This document shows, one piece after another, positions 46,285-59,600 of a stretch of 64,000 nucleotides of DNA. Under the pieces are notes generated by a model that was not told where the DNA came from, made no database searches, and saw only the letters and a program-made list of their open reading frames with translations. Within the stretch, counting starts at the first letter, position 1. Every line of letters starts with the position of its first letter. The position numbers were made by a program, and so were the translations under genes. Source of the stretch: Theodoxus fluviatilis (lineage: Eukaryota > Mollusca > Gastropoda > Cycloneritida > Neritidae); contig JAWQFJ010001812.1 in the NCBI GenBank assembly GCA_034096865.1, forward strand, positions 27,501 through 91,500. The letters are read 5' to 3'.

Positions 46285-46497
46285 GCCCCATGCTGATCTG
46301 GACAGAGACGTGCCGAACAAGCGTGGGAGGGCCTCAGCGGAGGTGTGCTCGTCATTCAAGAGTGAAATGTGCCGTGGGACGTAGGAATGTGGGTGGGATC
46401 AAAGTCTCCGACAAGTATTATTGTGAATGGGCTCAAAGACCTGGTAGTGGCAATTGAAGTCACTAGCTTCTGCCTTGAAGTCTATTTTGTGTTTTTG
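46285..46497. repeat. 213-bp direct repeat, copy 1
   Basis: Starts GCCCCATGCTGATCTGG. It recurs 1474 bp to the right (47759-47972) with scattered, mostly transition differences. The plus-strand frame in both copies reads MLIWTETCRTSVGGPQRR and stays open for 55 codons. It may be a dispersed repeat or a duplicated exon-like segment; no family was recognised. Confidence 0.8.
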
Positions 46498-47758
46498 TTA
46501 GAAGCGTTTTAAAATATAAGGTTTGCAGACTGAGAAGAGAAATGCATGATCAAAGACTGTAAACAGGACTTTTGCATATTTTCTGTGAATGTATAAGTTT
46601 TCTTTTCCCACCCCACCTCACCTACTACCACCACCCCTCCCCCGAAATTCTACAAGGAAGCTAAAACTTATAAGAATTGCAATTTATCCCATGATTATTG
46701 CAAGAAATTAGTTAGTGATTGTTCATGCAGTGCGAGGACATGTTTACGGATGAGAAAATGTTACCGGAAACACGCTAAAGATGAAGTGTCTTGCACACTA
46801 CTGGAGAGTCTTCTGAAATGTTGTCCAGTTTATCTTAGCACTATCAGTTTGATTGAGAACTCAATAGCAATCATTGCTATATCATAGTGCTTGCAGAGCC
46901 ACAGTGTCTGCAGCAGAGATTGGTGCGAGGGGTTTCGTCGGACACTCCGGGCATAACGTCTGCAGGCAGCTTGACCTCCCAAAGAGGCAGTCTACAATGT
47001 ACCTGAGGGCCAGGTTTGAAGCAGCCGAGAGGGCTTTCTTCTGGATCTGGATGAAGAGGGCTACAAGGAAAGAGAGTGCAAGGGAGGGTACCCAAGGGGC
47101 TGTCTGTGGGGTGTGACAGTACGCCAAGCAGTTCCATCTCCTCTCTGTCTACTAGTTTACAAGGCAGATCATCACGTGTGCGTGGTCCCTTTAGACGGCT
47201 GACGGACATCTGTGGCCCGAAAGTGTCAGGAAGTCAGGGCCGAAATATTTTAAGACGAGGGAGATCTTTTCTCTGAAGACCGTCAGCCATCCCGCTTCCC
47301 AGGAAGTTTCATTCTACTCTGAGAACTCAATAGCAGTCATTACTATGTCATAGAGCATTCTGAAAACGTTAAAATGGCATTACTTCTGTGTAAGCGTTCT
47401 TCCCTTTCTATTCAGCCTAAGAAAGTGTGAGATAAAACAATTAGCCATTTCCTCTGCATCTGCCATTCCTTCCTTCCTATTGTGTCGCCTCCACAACGTT
47501 CCTCTCACTGCTCCCTCACTCCTATACTACATTCCACCAATCTTACCTATGCGTCCTTCCTTATTTCAACATCAGCTTCTCTCCCACCAATTTGCCCCAC
47601 CCTTCTGTAAAACAAACTGGTGTTATTTGCTCCCAGTCTCTCCACGCCTTAAAACCTCATTTCTAAGTCTCAAAGATTCTCCGGCGTGCACATCTCATAC
47701 GCCTGCAGTAAAATCCTGTCTTTAAACTCAGAATACAGAGCTTCGTCAAATATAAAGA
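46498..47758. other. Spacer between the direct repeats
   Basis: Holds a second duplicated segment: TGAGAACTCAATAGCA at 46854-46887 and again at 47320-47353. Overlapping open frames at 46874-47209 have no recognised domain. Confidence 0.5.
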
Positions 47759-47972
47759 GCCCCATGCTGATCTGGACAGAGACGTGCCGAACAAGCGTGG
47801 GAGGGCCTCAGCGGAGGTGTGCTCGTCATTCAGGAGTGAAGTGTGCCGTGGGACGTAGGGATGTGGGTGGGATCAAAGTCTCCGACAAGTATTATTGTGA
47901 ATGGCCTCAAAGACTTGGTAGTGGCCACTGAAGTCTCTAGCTTCTGCCTTAAAGTCTATTTTGGTGTTTTTT
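47759..47972. repeat. 213-bp direct repeat, copy 2
   Basis: Pairs with 46285-46497. Differences include AAGAGTGAAATG against AGGAGTGAAGTG and GGCAATTG against GGCCACTG. Confidence 0.8.
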
Positions 47973-49691
47973 TTAAATTATTTTTGCGTAAGAAAAAGAG
48001 GAAAACTGACTAATTATTTACATCATAGGGTGTCCTGATGTGATCACTGAACACTGTAACTTGTTTGTCCAGAGGATTGGTGTTTGACTCTTTAAAGGGT
48101 GGCTTGTATCGGTATGAAAGACAAGTTTAAACATCAACAAACGGCCGGAGCCACTGTATTCCCCCACTTCCATCAGCTGGGATCCTAGTTTTCGCAGCGA
48201 ACTCCAGTAGCTCAGCCAGGGGCGACCCCAAGCGACCAGAAAGGTACCTAGGGTGACTGGCTGCACTGGTGGCGTCACATCGCCAGAGTGCTTCCAGAAG
48301 ACAATGGGCGCCTTCTTCCCTCGACAGGAACGTTACCACACGCCAGCCGTGTCCAGTGGAACATCCGCTTGTATCTCTCCAGCGTACGAGGTCACAGAGG
48401 AAAACGTGATGCTCCACAGAGGAGCTTTGAGATTCAGGAACCTGATGTAGCTGTCGACGAGGAGTCTCCTTCCGGAAAGTTCTTGGTCTGGCCACGGAGG
48501 CTAACGCAGTAACTGCGTCTTCTGATGACCCGCCCAGACAGTGCGCGTCTCCTGTCTACTGCGATAAATTCAGACACTCTTTTCTGACCTTTTCGAGCAG
48601 GAGAGCTGCAGATTTCCCAAGCGGATCAAGCCACTGCATGTAAGCTGCCATGAAGGAAAAGTGTGTCTACTGGAGGCGTTTTCTCTCGCGTGGGCCTCGC
48701 CTTCAGACACCACAAACTGCGTTGTCGCGGAGCTTTGAACGTGACCCACATGTCCACAGGCTGAAAATTCCTTTGGCGATGTCAAGTGAGCAATCGATTG
48801 GATGGATTGAATGATGTCACAAAGCTACGGTTTCTACATGCGATTACCAACAAAATCGCAAAATGAGTGGCGTGGATGTTTTAGGTCTAGAAGAGATACA
48901 ACGACCTAGCGAGACAAAGTCAAAACTGAACATAGTGAACGTCCACATTTTGCATGCCATGTGATAATGTCAAAGTGTGTGAAAGTATGGGCAATCTTTG
49001 TCTGTGGAAACATATTCTCGTCTTGATATTGACACTCACGTTGCCGTCCACACAGTACCATTGTTCTGATGTGCTATGAGACTCTCTTAAAATATTTTAA
49101 GAATAACCTGCCACATGCTAGATTTGTTTGGAAACCTAAGTGACGATTAAAGCTATCTGTTTATTAGTCTGTTCGACGCTTAAGAAACAAAGAAAGAAAG
49201 AAAACACCTCAGAATCGAGTGCATATCTGACGTATCGACGCAACTGAAACATCGCACAGGTAATCCACGTGTCCTGACCTACGTCCTACGCTGGCACAGA
49301 GATTCCTTCCAGCGGCGGGACACTTAAACGCTTTCCATCCTTGTACCTGTGTTGCCAGATGCGATCATCCCCGCATTTGGTTCGGGAGACGACTGTTGAC
49401 AATGACGATATCCCGGCAATAAACTCTATCGCAGCTGCCACAGGCTCTAATACCCTCGTATTTACAAAGGCGTAATCTCCAGTGTAAATACGTGACGGCT
49501 CGATGGATGATTTATCGATTCTCGCAGAGAGACGGCAATCCTTCAGGATGCCCGCATAGTGCCGCTGGGCTCTGACTGGCCCGGGGTCCAATTACTGAAG
49601 GTGTCCCCAGGCAGGCATGCTGGTGCGCAGTGCAGTGGCCGAGGAGCCAGGCAGGTCGTGGAGTGCAGCACGGCAATCTCAGCAAGTAATG
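47973..49691. other. Intergenic
   Basis: A 122-codon minus-strand frame (48127-48495) and shorter plus-strand frames overlap it; no domain recognised. An AAAG run lies at about 49190-49203. Confidence 0.35.
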
Positions 49692-49694
49692 GGT

Positions 49695-49700
49695 ACGCGC

Positions 49701-49769
<69 letters not shown>

Positions 49770-49855
49770 TGTGTGTGTGTGTGTTTGTATGTGTGTGTGT
49801 ATAAGTAAGTGTGAGTATGTGAGTGTGTGTTTGTGTGTATGTGCATGTGTGTCCA

Positions 49856-49915
<60 letters not shown>

Positions 49916-49995
49916 TGTGTGTGTGTGCATGTGTGTGTGTGTATGTGTGAGTATGTGTGTGAGTGAGTGAGTATGTGTGCGTATGTGAGTGTGTT

Positions 49996-50026
<31 letters not shown>

Positions 50027-50071
50027 GTATGTTATGTGTGTATGTGTGCATGTATGTATATGCGTGTGTGG

Positions 50072-50114
<43 letters not shown>
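49695..50114. repeat. CG then TG microsatellite block
   Basis: A CGCGCG run (about 49696-49715) leads into about 400 bp of TG with A and GAG interruptions. Alternating purine-pyrimidine sequence of this kind favours Z-DNA. The THTHTH and VCVCV frames are artefacts. Confidence 0.96.
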
Positions 50115-50117
<3 letters not shown>

Positions 50118-51180
50118 ACGTGTGTGCTTGAGTATGTTTGCTCATTAAGTGCACATCTGCGCCAGTCACGAACGTCCTGAAACGAAATTACTTCACGACG
50201 AAGCGAGACATCGGCAACACAAAGGGGGGGAAAAGGATAAGTGGCAGCCATGTATGTCGTTTCAGTTTTCGTTTTTTAATTCGGCGTTCCCGTCGTAGTT
50301 GTCGTCGTCACTATTCTCCTGCTATCCAAAAAAGGCGACACGAACATGTTACACGGCGTTCATTCTGAGCGCGCATACAAATGAACTATCCAATGCCAGG
50401 CTCCAGACATATACGTGGAGTATCAGAATCCTGCATGCTAGTACTAGCAACAACAAAATCCTGATTGGAAAATTAGAATGGACTGCATGATTAATGTAGT
50501 GGAGACCTGGGTTGGGTAGGCGTCGCGGAAGAAAAGCTGTAAACAGCGTAGGCCAGTCCCAGTGTTTCAGCTGCGACGACGATTCAAAGACGCAGAGAGC
50601 AAGAACGACGACGGCGACCAGTGAAAACAACAGCAATACGACAACATCGACGCCGGCGATGATAACAATGGCAATGGAAATGCGCTATTTTCGTCGGGTT
50701 ATTTCCCCTCTATGAGTTCATCAATTTGTTATGACTATGGGACAGCTTGTTACACACAGCATCAACCTATTCTGTGCAAACGCTAACAAACAACGCACGG
50801 ACTCTTGGACATGACTCTGTAAAACCACAATTGTTTGGTGCCGTTTTCTGGGCACACGGTGACCCAGGCATGCACTGAAAGAACACACGCTCTCTTTGTG
50901 TGAATTGATCGACCAAATCTGGCTTGGACTGTCATTTTCTCTGCTGACGACGCAACTTCCGTGCAGGCGACCTTCACAAGCAGGAAGTGTGGTGGCCGGG
51001 CATTAGGTTCAGCCTCGTTATCATGTTGTCCAAGCCGTGAGCACCAACATGGCTGACACGAACATGCGATGAAAACACACGATAACGCATGCAGAATTCA
51101 CGCGTTTCAAGCAAGGCGTGCTGTGAAACTGCACTGGGCTGTTATCAACCTTTCCCAAGGCAGAATCCCTTCAACTTCCC
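50115..51180. other. Intergenic
   Basis: Includes an ACGACG/ACAACA-rich patch near 50574-50652. No gene recognised. Confidence 0.35.
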
Positions 51181-51226
51181 CGCCCCCACCCCCCCCCCCC
51201 CCACCCCCCCACCCCCCCCCACCCCC
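51181..51226. repeat. Poly-C tract
   Basis: About 46 bp of C runs broken by single A residues. Confidence 0.9.
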
Positions 51227-52740
51227 GATGCTCCCTTCGTGGCGAAGCCTGATTGGTTCTTGCGGCTTAGCTGACTTCATCGCGTTATTGCTAGTTTGTG
51301 GACTCTGATAAGCTGGAATGACGTACGGGTACTTATCAGCTTTGAGTTTGTTCCTTCAGCGATTGCGCTCGTATCCAGTTGCCCTCAAAGTGGCGTCATA
51401 CTGGAATCTCCCTGTCGGACCGCTGTGTTCTCCCCGCGGGAAGTTGTTGAGCTTCATGAATCCACAGCCGCCCGAGTCGAGTGTGTGCCCATGAAGGTAC
51501 AAGAGTAGAATATTCAAACTGATTATCCAGCAGTTATGAATTACCTGGCTTGACGTTTACTGATTCCCCTCTGCTCAGGTCTCCAGGTTTTGTGGACTCG
51601 GCACCGCTGGCGCTTTTGTCGGCTACAGAAGACTGTCATGTTAAACTCGGTGTCAAACGTTTACGATAGAAACCAGCCTGCAGCGAGCCTTATCGCGATA
51701 TGAGGGTTATCGTCTCTCCATGAAGATATATCAGAGACGGCCACTCGCGAAATAACAATGGATCCTCAACAACCATGAAAGAGGTGGTTTCAAAAGAAAA
51801 CAAAAAGTAAAAAAGTCCCTCGGGGTTCCGACATCTTAGGGTTTTTAGTTTCCGGCGGAAGTGTTGCATGCGAAATTTTATTTTTACCTTTCACAGGGGG
51901 CAGTTTAGCTCCCCTCACTTCCGGTATAAACCTGCCGAGCTTAGAAGTTCGGTCGGTGCTGGTCGTCAGCTGAGAGTGTAGAGCGTCTTTTTCCCCAGCC
52001 TGACTTCGCTCTCGCATCCCTCGCCTCCCTCGCCTGGACTGTTGAAGTGGGGGCTCAATTTATGAACAGCTCTTATCTCTCAGAGTGTTCACTTTGCGCT
52101 TTTCCCCCCCACTTTCTTTTTGCCCCTGTAGAGCTGAGGAGCGAAGCCTACTTAGAGTACGTAACAAACACTGAAAGGCAGATCATGACCTCAGTGTCTG
52201 CTGGAAGTCGTTATCTCTAGACTGTTCTAATGCAGCTGATTTGGTAACTTGTTTTATTTGTGATAATGACTTGGTAAACTGCGCTCTGATTGAAATCTAG
52301 CGGAATTTTTTTGCAGCGTATCATTGGCATGCAGAGGAAAAAAGATAGCTAAATGTTATTTCAACGTTAGTTTTTCTTCCTTCAAGAAGCACCAACAATC
52401 AAAATGAGCAACACTTCTAGTTCAAGGGCTCAGGGTCGAGCAGTGCCAGAGCCGGCTCAGAATTGCTTCCTCATTTTGCTGCTGTATGATCACGTACGTT
52501 CCATTCGCTGTTTAGTTTGTCTGATTTAGGGAAACATTATGGTACTTTTGTAATATACTCTTAAATATCAAGATCCTTCTCAGGCTACTATTGTCAACGC
52601 AAAAATATTTGTACAGTGTACTTTTCATATGAGACATCAATAACTGCTCACAAATTATCCATACTGGAGCACATCTTCGATTCTTTTCATCACATTCTTG
52701 AGTATCAAATGCTTTCGGAAACTATCCCCTTGAAGGTTGG
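51227..52740. other. Intergenic
   Basis: Unique sequence. No RNA gene, domain or repeat recognised. Confidence 0.35.
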
Positions 52741-52810
52741 GGGTATGAATAGACTCACGGCGTATCCCTAAGCGATTCGTAAAAGGCGATTAACTTTGGA
52801 AGTCGAAACT
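52741..52810 (-). repeat. Decayed SINE-type core
   Basis: On the minus strand AATCGCCTTTTACGAATCG is followed by GGGATACGCCGTGAG and TATTCATACCCCC, the same layout as the core at 37640-37708. No flanking tRNA-like head could be seen. Confidence 0.45.
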
Positions 52811-53460
52811 TTACTGGCTCTTACTCTACCCAGCTGTCGGTGATTTTGTGATCAATGACCTTACATAGCCGTTGACTTAATTTATTTTGATCATATGTAG
52901 GTCAGTTACGTATGGATCCCAAAGGGCTTAGATTTCTCCTCAAATCCGTATCCCTCCGCGAGTGCGCAGACGAAATCCGTCGAGTCACACCCATTCACCG
53001 TATCTTTCCGCCCCACATCAGCACGCGCTGCACGCGCGCCCTACGGCGTCGAGTGCCCATAAAGCTGTCCAGCGCTAGGGTCGTCTTGCCTCCACAGTGG
53101 CAGTGCTTCCTCTTCCTCCGCCTTCCCTCAGCTCTTTCCCCTTTGACAGGACTTTCCCCGCGTCCCGGCTCTTGCTACAGCGCAGCGCGTCTGGGCTTGG
53201 CCTCAGTGATTAGGAGTGAGATCTGACGTGTCCTAGTAGAACATTACTGAGAGTGGTCCTTTCTCTGACCATGATGACGCCGCCTTATCTGAGTCACCAA
53301 GGATTTGTTGTAGGAGTAAATATTCCGTGACCGGGTGGAGAAAAATACCTTTTAAAATCAGAATGTATTTGGTATAAGTTCTTTGCTGTGAAATCTGACA
53401 TTCCATTTCCCCCTCTGATTAGTTCAGTTTGTGGTTCTTTGTGTTTGTCTCCTCGTTTTA
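52811..53460. other. Intergenic
   Basis: A 104-codon plus-strand frame (52912-53226) has no recognised domain. Confidence 0.35.
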
Positions 53461-53464
53461 TCTC

Positions 53465-53506
<42 letters not shown>

Positions 53507-53841
53507 CATCATCTATTTGTCTTTCTGTTTGTCCGTCTGCATATATGTCTGTGTGTCTGTCTGCGTATTTGCATTTCTGCCTGTTTCTGTGCGTCCGTCC
53601 GTCCGTCTGTCCGTCCGTCCGTCCATCTCTCTGTCTGCCTCTCTCTGCCTTTCTCTGTCTATCTGTCTCTCTCTCTCTATCTGTCTGTCTGTCTCTCTCT
53701 GTCTATCTGTCTGTCTGTCTGTCTTTCTGTCTTTCTGACTTTCTGTGTGTCTGCCTCTCTCTGCCTATATGTCTGTCTGCCTCTCTCTGTCTATCTGTCT
53801 GTCTGCCTCTCTCTGTCTATCTGTCTGTCTGCTTCTCTCTA

Positions 53842-53905
<64 letters not shown>
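53461..53905. repeat. CTGT / CCGT / CT microsatellite block
   Basis: CTGT tetranucleotides, a CCGT run near 53595-53622, a larger irregular unit (CTGTCTGCCTCTCTCTGTCTAT, about 38-40 bp) repeated at 53745-53845, and a terminal pure CT run. Confidence 0.95.
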
Positions 53906-53908
<3 letters not shown>

Positions 53909-55742
53909 AACAATAGCCAAGTGGGCCCCTTGTGCAAGCGTTTCCAGCAATACAACATGAATGGTCAGTTGACATAGCTATGAGTGTAGTGAAGAAGTTG
54001 GCAAGCCTAGTGTAAAGAGAGATAAGAGAGATCCCTGACGCTGTTTGTAGGGGCGGTGCCACTTCTTCCCAGGTTGTTAGGCAAGGGGCCGGGCTCCAGC
54101 AGCGTGCTTTGCTCGAGCACTTCATCCCTTTCCTTGCCTCAATCAGTGCGGGCAAGGCGATGCAGCTCACAAGTCTCGCGTGATAAGTAGAAGGTTCGTG
54201 TTACCATCGCCACGCAATAGCAGGAACCTGACCGGGAGCCCGATAAAGTTTGACGGAGAGTTAATTGAATGGCTTGAGTTATGGTAAGCCCCTAGACGTG
54301 AGCAGTTGGTGTGAACAACCTCAAACATGGGTTAATGAAGTTCCCTATCACGGTGCTCACGAGCATCCAGAGTGCACTCCATGGCTGAAAGTGGGGAAGA
54401 TTTATCGACGCGTGAACTGCCTGAAATAAGTAAGATGTCCGAGACTCACACATGATTATCTTGCTTCCGTTGGAAAGTTGATACTGTTGAGCCATCTCAG
54501 GTGGGTGACTGCAGACTTTTCTTGGTTTGATGTCGGGCAAGATCCTTTCAAGGTTCTGCTGACGATCCTTCCTGTCGCCAGGTGCTGGACGTGAGGTCCC
54601 AAGACTGAGACGTTGCAGCATATTCAATCGCGAATGAATCCTCCATATAGCCGCAGACAGTTACTGTTGTTATCATTAAAGAAGGACTATTTTGTGCTGC
54701 ATCACTATTGTTCCTTTTCAAAGTACGTTGCCTTTGTATGGGCTTACAAAGGAGTGAGGAGGCCATGACACACTCTCCATGAAGTGCCAGTCATCCTGCC
54801 TAAATCTCCAATTCAACACGTGGGTGCACTGACATTCTTCTTCTACAACAACAACAACAACAACAGCCGAACCATCAGAAGCAGCACCAGCAAAGAAGGC
54901 AATATTTCCGCTCAAAGATCTGTTACATGATTCTGAAACTTTCGCTGGTGATAATCAAGCATGGTAGTGTGGAGAGCAGCGCCGCTCCATGCTATGCGGT
55001 AGCATTTATTCTCTGACTTGTGCTCCACAGGCTTTTGCTTGCTTGACCGGCACGCCGCAGACGAGGCTACACGTATATGGACTCATGAAGATGATGTCGT
55101 ATCATCATTCAAGAGTGAACTTACCGTTATCTCTCCTCTGACGCTTTGCAGGTGTGAGATCTCGACTAAGATAACGGTGTTTCCCTCGTGCCAGGCCCTA
55201 ACAGATGAATGCACCTGTTTCAAGCATCCATAGCTGCATTTGTATCACCAGAGTGAGATATCAAGAAGGGATCTGTCAGCCCACACCGCCCTGAAGAAGA
55301 CTGACCACTTAAGGGCTGCTCTTTGCTGGAATACATGCATCCTACTGCACGCCACTTCAAGCCTGTACCGCTCTGCAGGCTTTCTTTCAAGGAGCTGTCC
55401 TGATGGGAACTTTGGCTCTGAACGCATTTGAAGCTATCGAGCATCTACAACATCAACCTACTCTTAATTACACTCATGCGGCGCCAGTTTAGAAAAACAC
55501 GCGACATTTACATATGTATTAACCCAAATGTAGAGTAGCTTATCAAATACAAGACAGTTTGTGCTTAAATCTGACATTTGAAATTCTTCGTTGCCATATG
55601 CATACTGCATATGTCTTTGCGTCTTTTTCAGTCTCAAATGGAGATATAGAAAAACAAGTGCTGAAAATTTTAGATACGGTATGCGAGATCCCGTAGATGT
55701 TGCATATGTTGTGAAAGTGCTGGTATGTACTTCAACATATAC
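53906..55742. other. Intergenic with a CAA run
   Basis: An (ACA)n run lies at about 54846-54866. Open frames under 112 codons have no recognised domain. Confidence 0.35.
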
Positions 55743-56498
55743 GCCAGTCCTCTCTACAAGCCTGTTGCTTAGTTACGTGATGTAGTCAGGGCGGATCGCG
55801 GTTGATATGTCGCGTAACGTGGCTTAGAGCAGCTTTGAGACGGTCTAGTCTGCTTTACGGCAGTCCTCTCTACAAGTCTGTTGCTTAGTTATGCTGAAAT
55901 GGTCGTTGTCAACCACATTCGGGGACAGAGTACTCGGAGTACTCTGTCCCCGGGGACAGAGTACTCGGAGTACTCTGTCCACGGGGACAGAGTACTCGGT
56001 CTTTGAAATCTCGGCATTTGAACGAGAACGAGACTGCCAACAACAGGCAGTTTACCTATCAAAATGGCGGTCGACGTTCGAATGGGACAAGATTTGTTGA
56101 ACTATTTGAATACAGTGCCGGCGTGAAACACTTATCGCCGAGTGAAGAACATGTCGCGATATATCACATGGTCATCGGTATGTCACGTGACTGTAAGGAC
56201 GAGATTTCAAAGACCGAGTACTCTGTCCCCGGGGACAGAGTACTCCGAGTACTCTGTCCCCGAATGTGGTTGACAACGATCATTTCAGCCTTAGTTATGG
56301 GATGTGATAAGGGTGGATCGCGTTTGGTGTGTTGCGTAGCATTGCTTGGAGTAGCTCTGAGACGGTCTAGTCTGTTTTACGCCAGTTCTCTCCATAAGTC
56401 CATTGCCCAGCTGTGTGATGTAGTCACAGCGGATCGCGTTTGATGTGTCGCATAACGTGGTTTCGAGCACCTTATAAAGATGGTCTAGTTTGTTTTCG
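55743..56498. repeat. 116-bp tandem repeat, three copies, second copy interrupted
   Basis: CAGTCCTCTC or CAGTTCTCTC starts occur at 55745, 55861 and 56383. The first interval is 116 bp. The second is 522 bp, which equals 116 plus 406, the length of the inserted element (397) plus its 9-bp duplication. Copies share GGATCGCG, CGTAACGTGG and GGTCTAGT blocks and are roughly 80-85 percent alike by eye. Confidence 0.9.
55893..56289. mobile_element. 397-bp inverted-repeat element with 9-bp target duplication (MULE-like MITE)
   Basis: The ends GCTGAAATGGTCGTTG and its near-perfect inverse are flanked on both sides by CTTAGTTAT (55884-55892 and 56290-56298). The arms contain palindromic units built from GGGGACAGAGTACT and its complement around CGG: two full units and a half on the left, one full and a half on the right. 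The interior (about 56010-56195) has no transposase. The 9-bp duplication and long inverted repeats fit Mutator-like elements; that class assignment is inference. Confidence 0.9.
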
Positions 56499-56627
56499 CT
56501 AATTGTCGAAAGTTCTAAACCTGCAAAAAGTCTATAAGCAGGGTAGCGGGAGAGCAAGAAGGTGAAAAGTTCTCCTTTCAAGGGTGTGATTGAGTCCTTC
56601 AAAATCCAGTCTCGCGAGTGAAGTGTC

Positions 56628-59600
56628 CATGTGAGATACAGCGCTCTAGGTGAGATTGCGACAGAGGACATGTGAGATACAGCGCTCTAGGTGAGATTGC
56701 GACAGTGTACATGTGAGATACAGCGCTCTAGGTGAGATTGCGACAGAGGACATGTGAGATACAGCGCTCTAGGTGAGACTGCGACAGAGGACATGTGAGA
56801 TACAGCGCTCTAGGTGAGACTGCGACAGAGGACATGTGAGATACAGCGCTCTAGGTGAGATTGCGACAGAGGACATGTGAGATACAGCGCTCTAGGTGAG
56901 ACTGCGACAGAGGACATGTGAGATACAGCGCTCTAGGTGAGATTGCGACAGAGGACATGTGAGATACAGCGCTCTAGGTGAGACTGCGACAGAGGACATG
57001 TGAGATACAGCGCTCTAGGTGAGATTGCGACAGAGGACATGTGAGATACAGCGCTCTAGGTAAGACTGCGACAGAGGACATGTGAGATACAGCGCTCTAG
57101 GTGAGATTGCGACAGAGGACATGTGAGATACAGCGCTCTAGGTGAGACTGCGACAGAGGACATGTGAGATACAGCGCTCTAGGTGAGATTGCGACAGAGG
57201 TCATGTGAGATACAGCGCTCTAGGTGAGATTGCGACAGAGGACATGTGAGATACAGCGCTCTAGGTGAGATTGCGACAGAGGACATGTGAGATACAGCGC
57301 TCTAGGTGAGATTGCGACAGAGGACATGTGAGATACAGCGCTCTAGGTGAGATTGCGACAGAGGACATGTGAGATACAGCGCTCTAGGTGAGATTGCGAC
57401 AGAGGACATGTGAGATACAGCTCTCTAGGTGAGATTGCAACAGAGGACATGTGAGATACAGCGCTCTAGGTGAGATTGCGACAGAGGACATGTGAGATAC
57501 AGCGCTCTAGGTGAGATTGCGACAGATGACATGTGAGATACAGCGCTCTAGGTGAGACTGCGACAGTGTACATGTGAGATACAGCGCTCTAGGTGAGACT
57601 GCGACAGAGGACATGTGAGATACAGCGCTCTAGGTGAGACTGCGACAGAGGACATGTGAGATACAGCGCTCTAGGTGAGATTGCGACAGTGTTCATGTGA
57701 GATACAGCGCTCTAGGTGAGATTGCGACAGAGGACATGTGAGATACAGCGCTCTAGGTGAGATTGCGACAGAGGTCATGTGAGATACAGCGCTCTAGGTG
57801 AGATTGCGACAGAGGACATGTGAGATACAGCGCTCTAGGTGAGACTGCGACAGAAAACATGTGAGATACAGCGCTCTAGGTGAGATTGCGACAGAGGACA
57901 TGTGAGATACAGCGCTCTAGGTGAGATTGCGACAGTGTACATGTGAGATACAGCGCTCTAGGTGAGATTGCGACAGAGGACATGTGAGATACAGCGCTCT
58001 AGGTGAGATTGCGACAGAGGACATGTGAGATACAGCGCTCTAGGTGAGACTGCGACAGAGGACATGTGAGATACAGCGCTCTAGGTGAGATTGCGACAGA
58101 GGACATGTGAGATACAGCGCTCTAGGTGAGATTGCGACAGAGGACATGTGAGATACAGCGCTCTAGGTGAGACTGCGACAGAGGACATGTGAGATACAGC
58201 GCTCTAGGTGAGACTGCGACAGAGGACATGTGAGATACAGCTCTCTAGGTGAGATTGCGACAGAGGACTTGTGAGATACAGCGCTCTAGGTGAGATTGCG
58301 ACAGAGGACATGTGAGATACAGCGCTCTAGGTGAGACTGCGACAGAAAACATGTGAGATACAGCGCTCTAGGTGAGACTGCGACAGAGGACATGTGAGAT
58401 ACAGCGCTCTAGGTGAGACTGCGACAGAGGACATGTGAGATACAGCGCTCTAGGTGAGACTGCGACAGAGGACATATGAGATACAGCGCTCTAGGTGAGA
58501 TTGCGACAGAGGACATGTGAGATACAGCGCTCTTGGTGAGATTGCGACAGTGTACATGTGAGATACAGCGCTCTAGGTGAGACTGCGACAGAGGACGTGT
58601 GAGATACAGCGCTCTAGGTGAGATTGCGACAGAGGACATGTGAGATACAGCGCTCTAGGTGAGATTGCGACAGTGTACATGTGAGATACAACGCTCTAGG
58701 TGAGATTGCGACAGAGGACATGTGAGATACAACGCTCTAGGTGAGATTGCGACAGAGGACATGTGAGATACAGCGCTCTAGGTGAGATTGCGACAGAGGA
58801 CATGTGAGATACAGCGCTCTAGGTGAGATTGCAACAGAGGACATGTGAGATACAGCGCTCTAGGTGAGATTGCGACAGAGGACATGTGAGATACAGCGCT
58901 CTAGGTGAGATTGCGACAGAGGACATGTGAGATACAGCGCTCTAGGTGAGATTGCGACAGAGGACATGTGAGATACAGCGCTCTAGGTGAGACTGCGACA
59001 GAAAACATGTGAGATACAGCGCTCTAGGTGAGATTGCGACAGAGGACATGTGAGATACAGCGCTCTAGGTGAGATTGCGACAGAGGACATGTGAGATACA
59101 GCGCTCTAGGTGAGACTGCGACAGAGGACATGTGAGATACAGCGCTCTAGGTGAGATTGTGACAGAGGTCATGTGAGATACAGCGCTCTAGGTGAGATTG
59201 CGACAGAGGACATGTGAGATACAGCGCTCTAGGTGAGATTGCGACAGTGTACATGTGAGATGCAGCGCTCTAGGTGAGATTGCGACAGAGGACATGTGAG
59301 ATACAGCGCTCTAGGTGAGATTGCGACAGAGGACATGTGAGATACAGCGCTCTAGGTGAGATTGCGACAGTGTACATGTGAGATACAGCGCTCTAGGTGA
59401 GATTGCGACAGTGTACATGTGAGATACAGCGCTCTAGGTGAGATTGCGACAGAGGACATGTGAGATACAGCGCTCTAGGTGAGATTGCGACAGAGGACAT
59501 GTGAGATACATCGCTCTAGGTGAGATTGCGACAGAGGCCATGTGAGATACAGCGCTCTAGGTGAGATTGCGACAGAGGACATGTGAGATACAGCGCTCTA

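Noticed and set aside
45617..46457. RERERQTDRE protein resembling a charged helical protein
   Set aside because: GA/GACA microsatellite translation followed by unrelated sequence.
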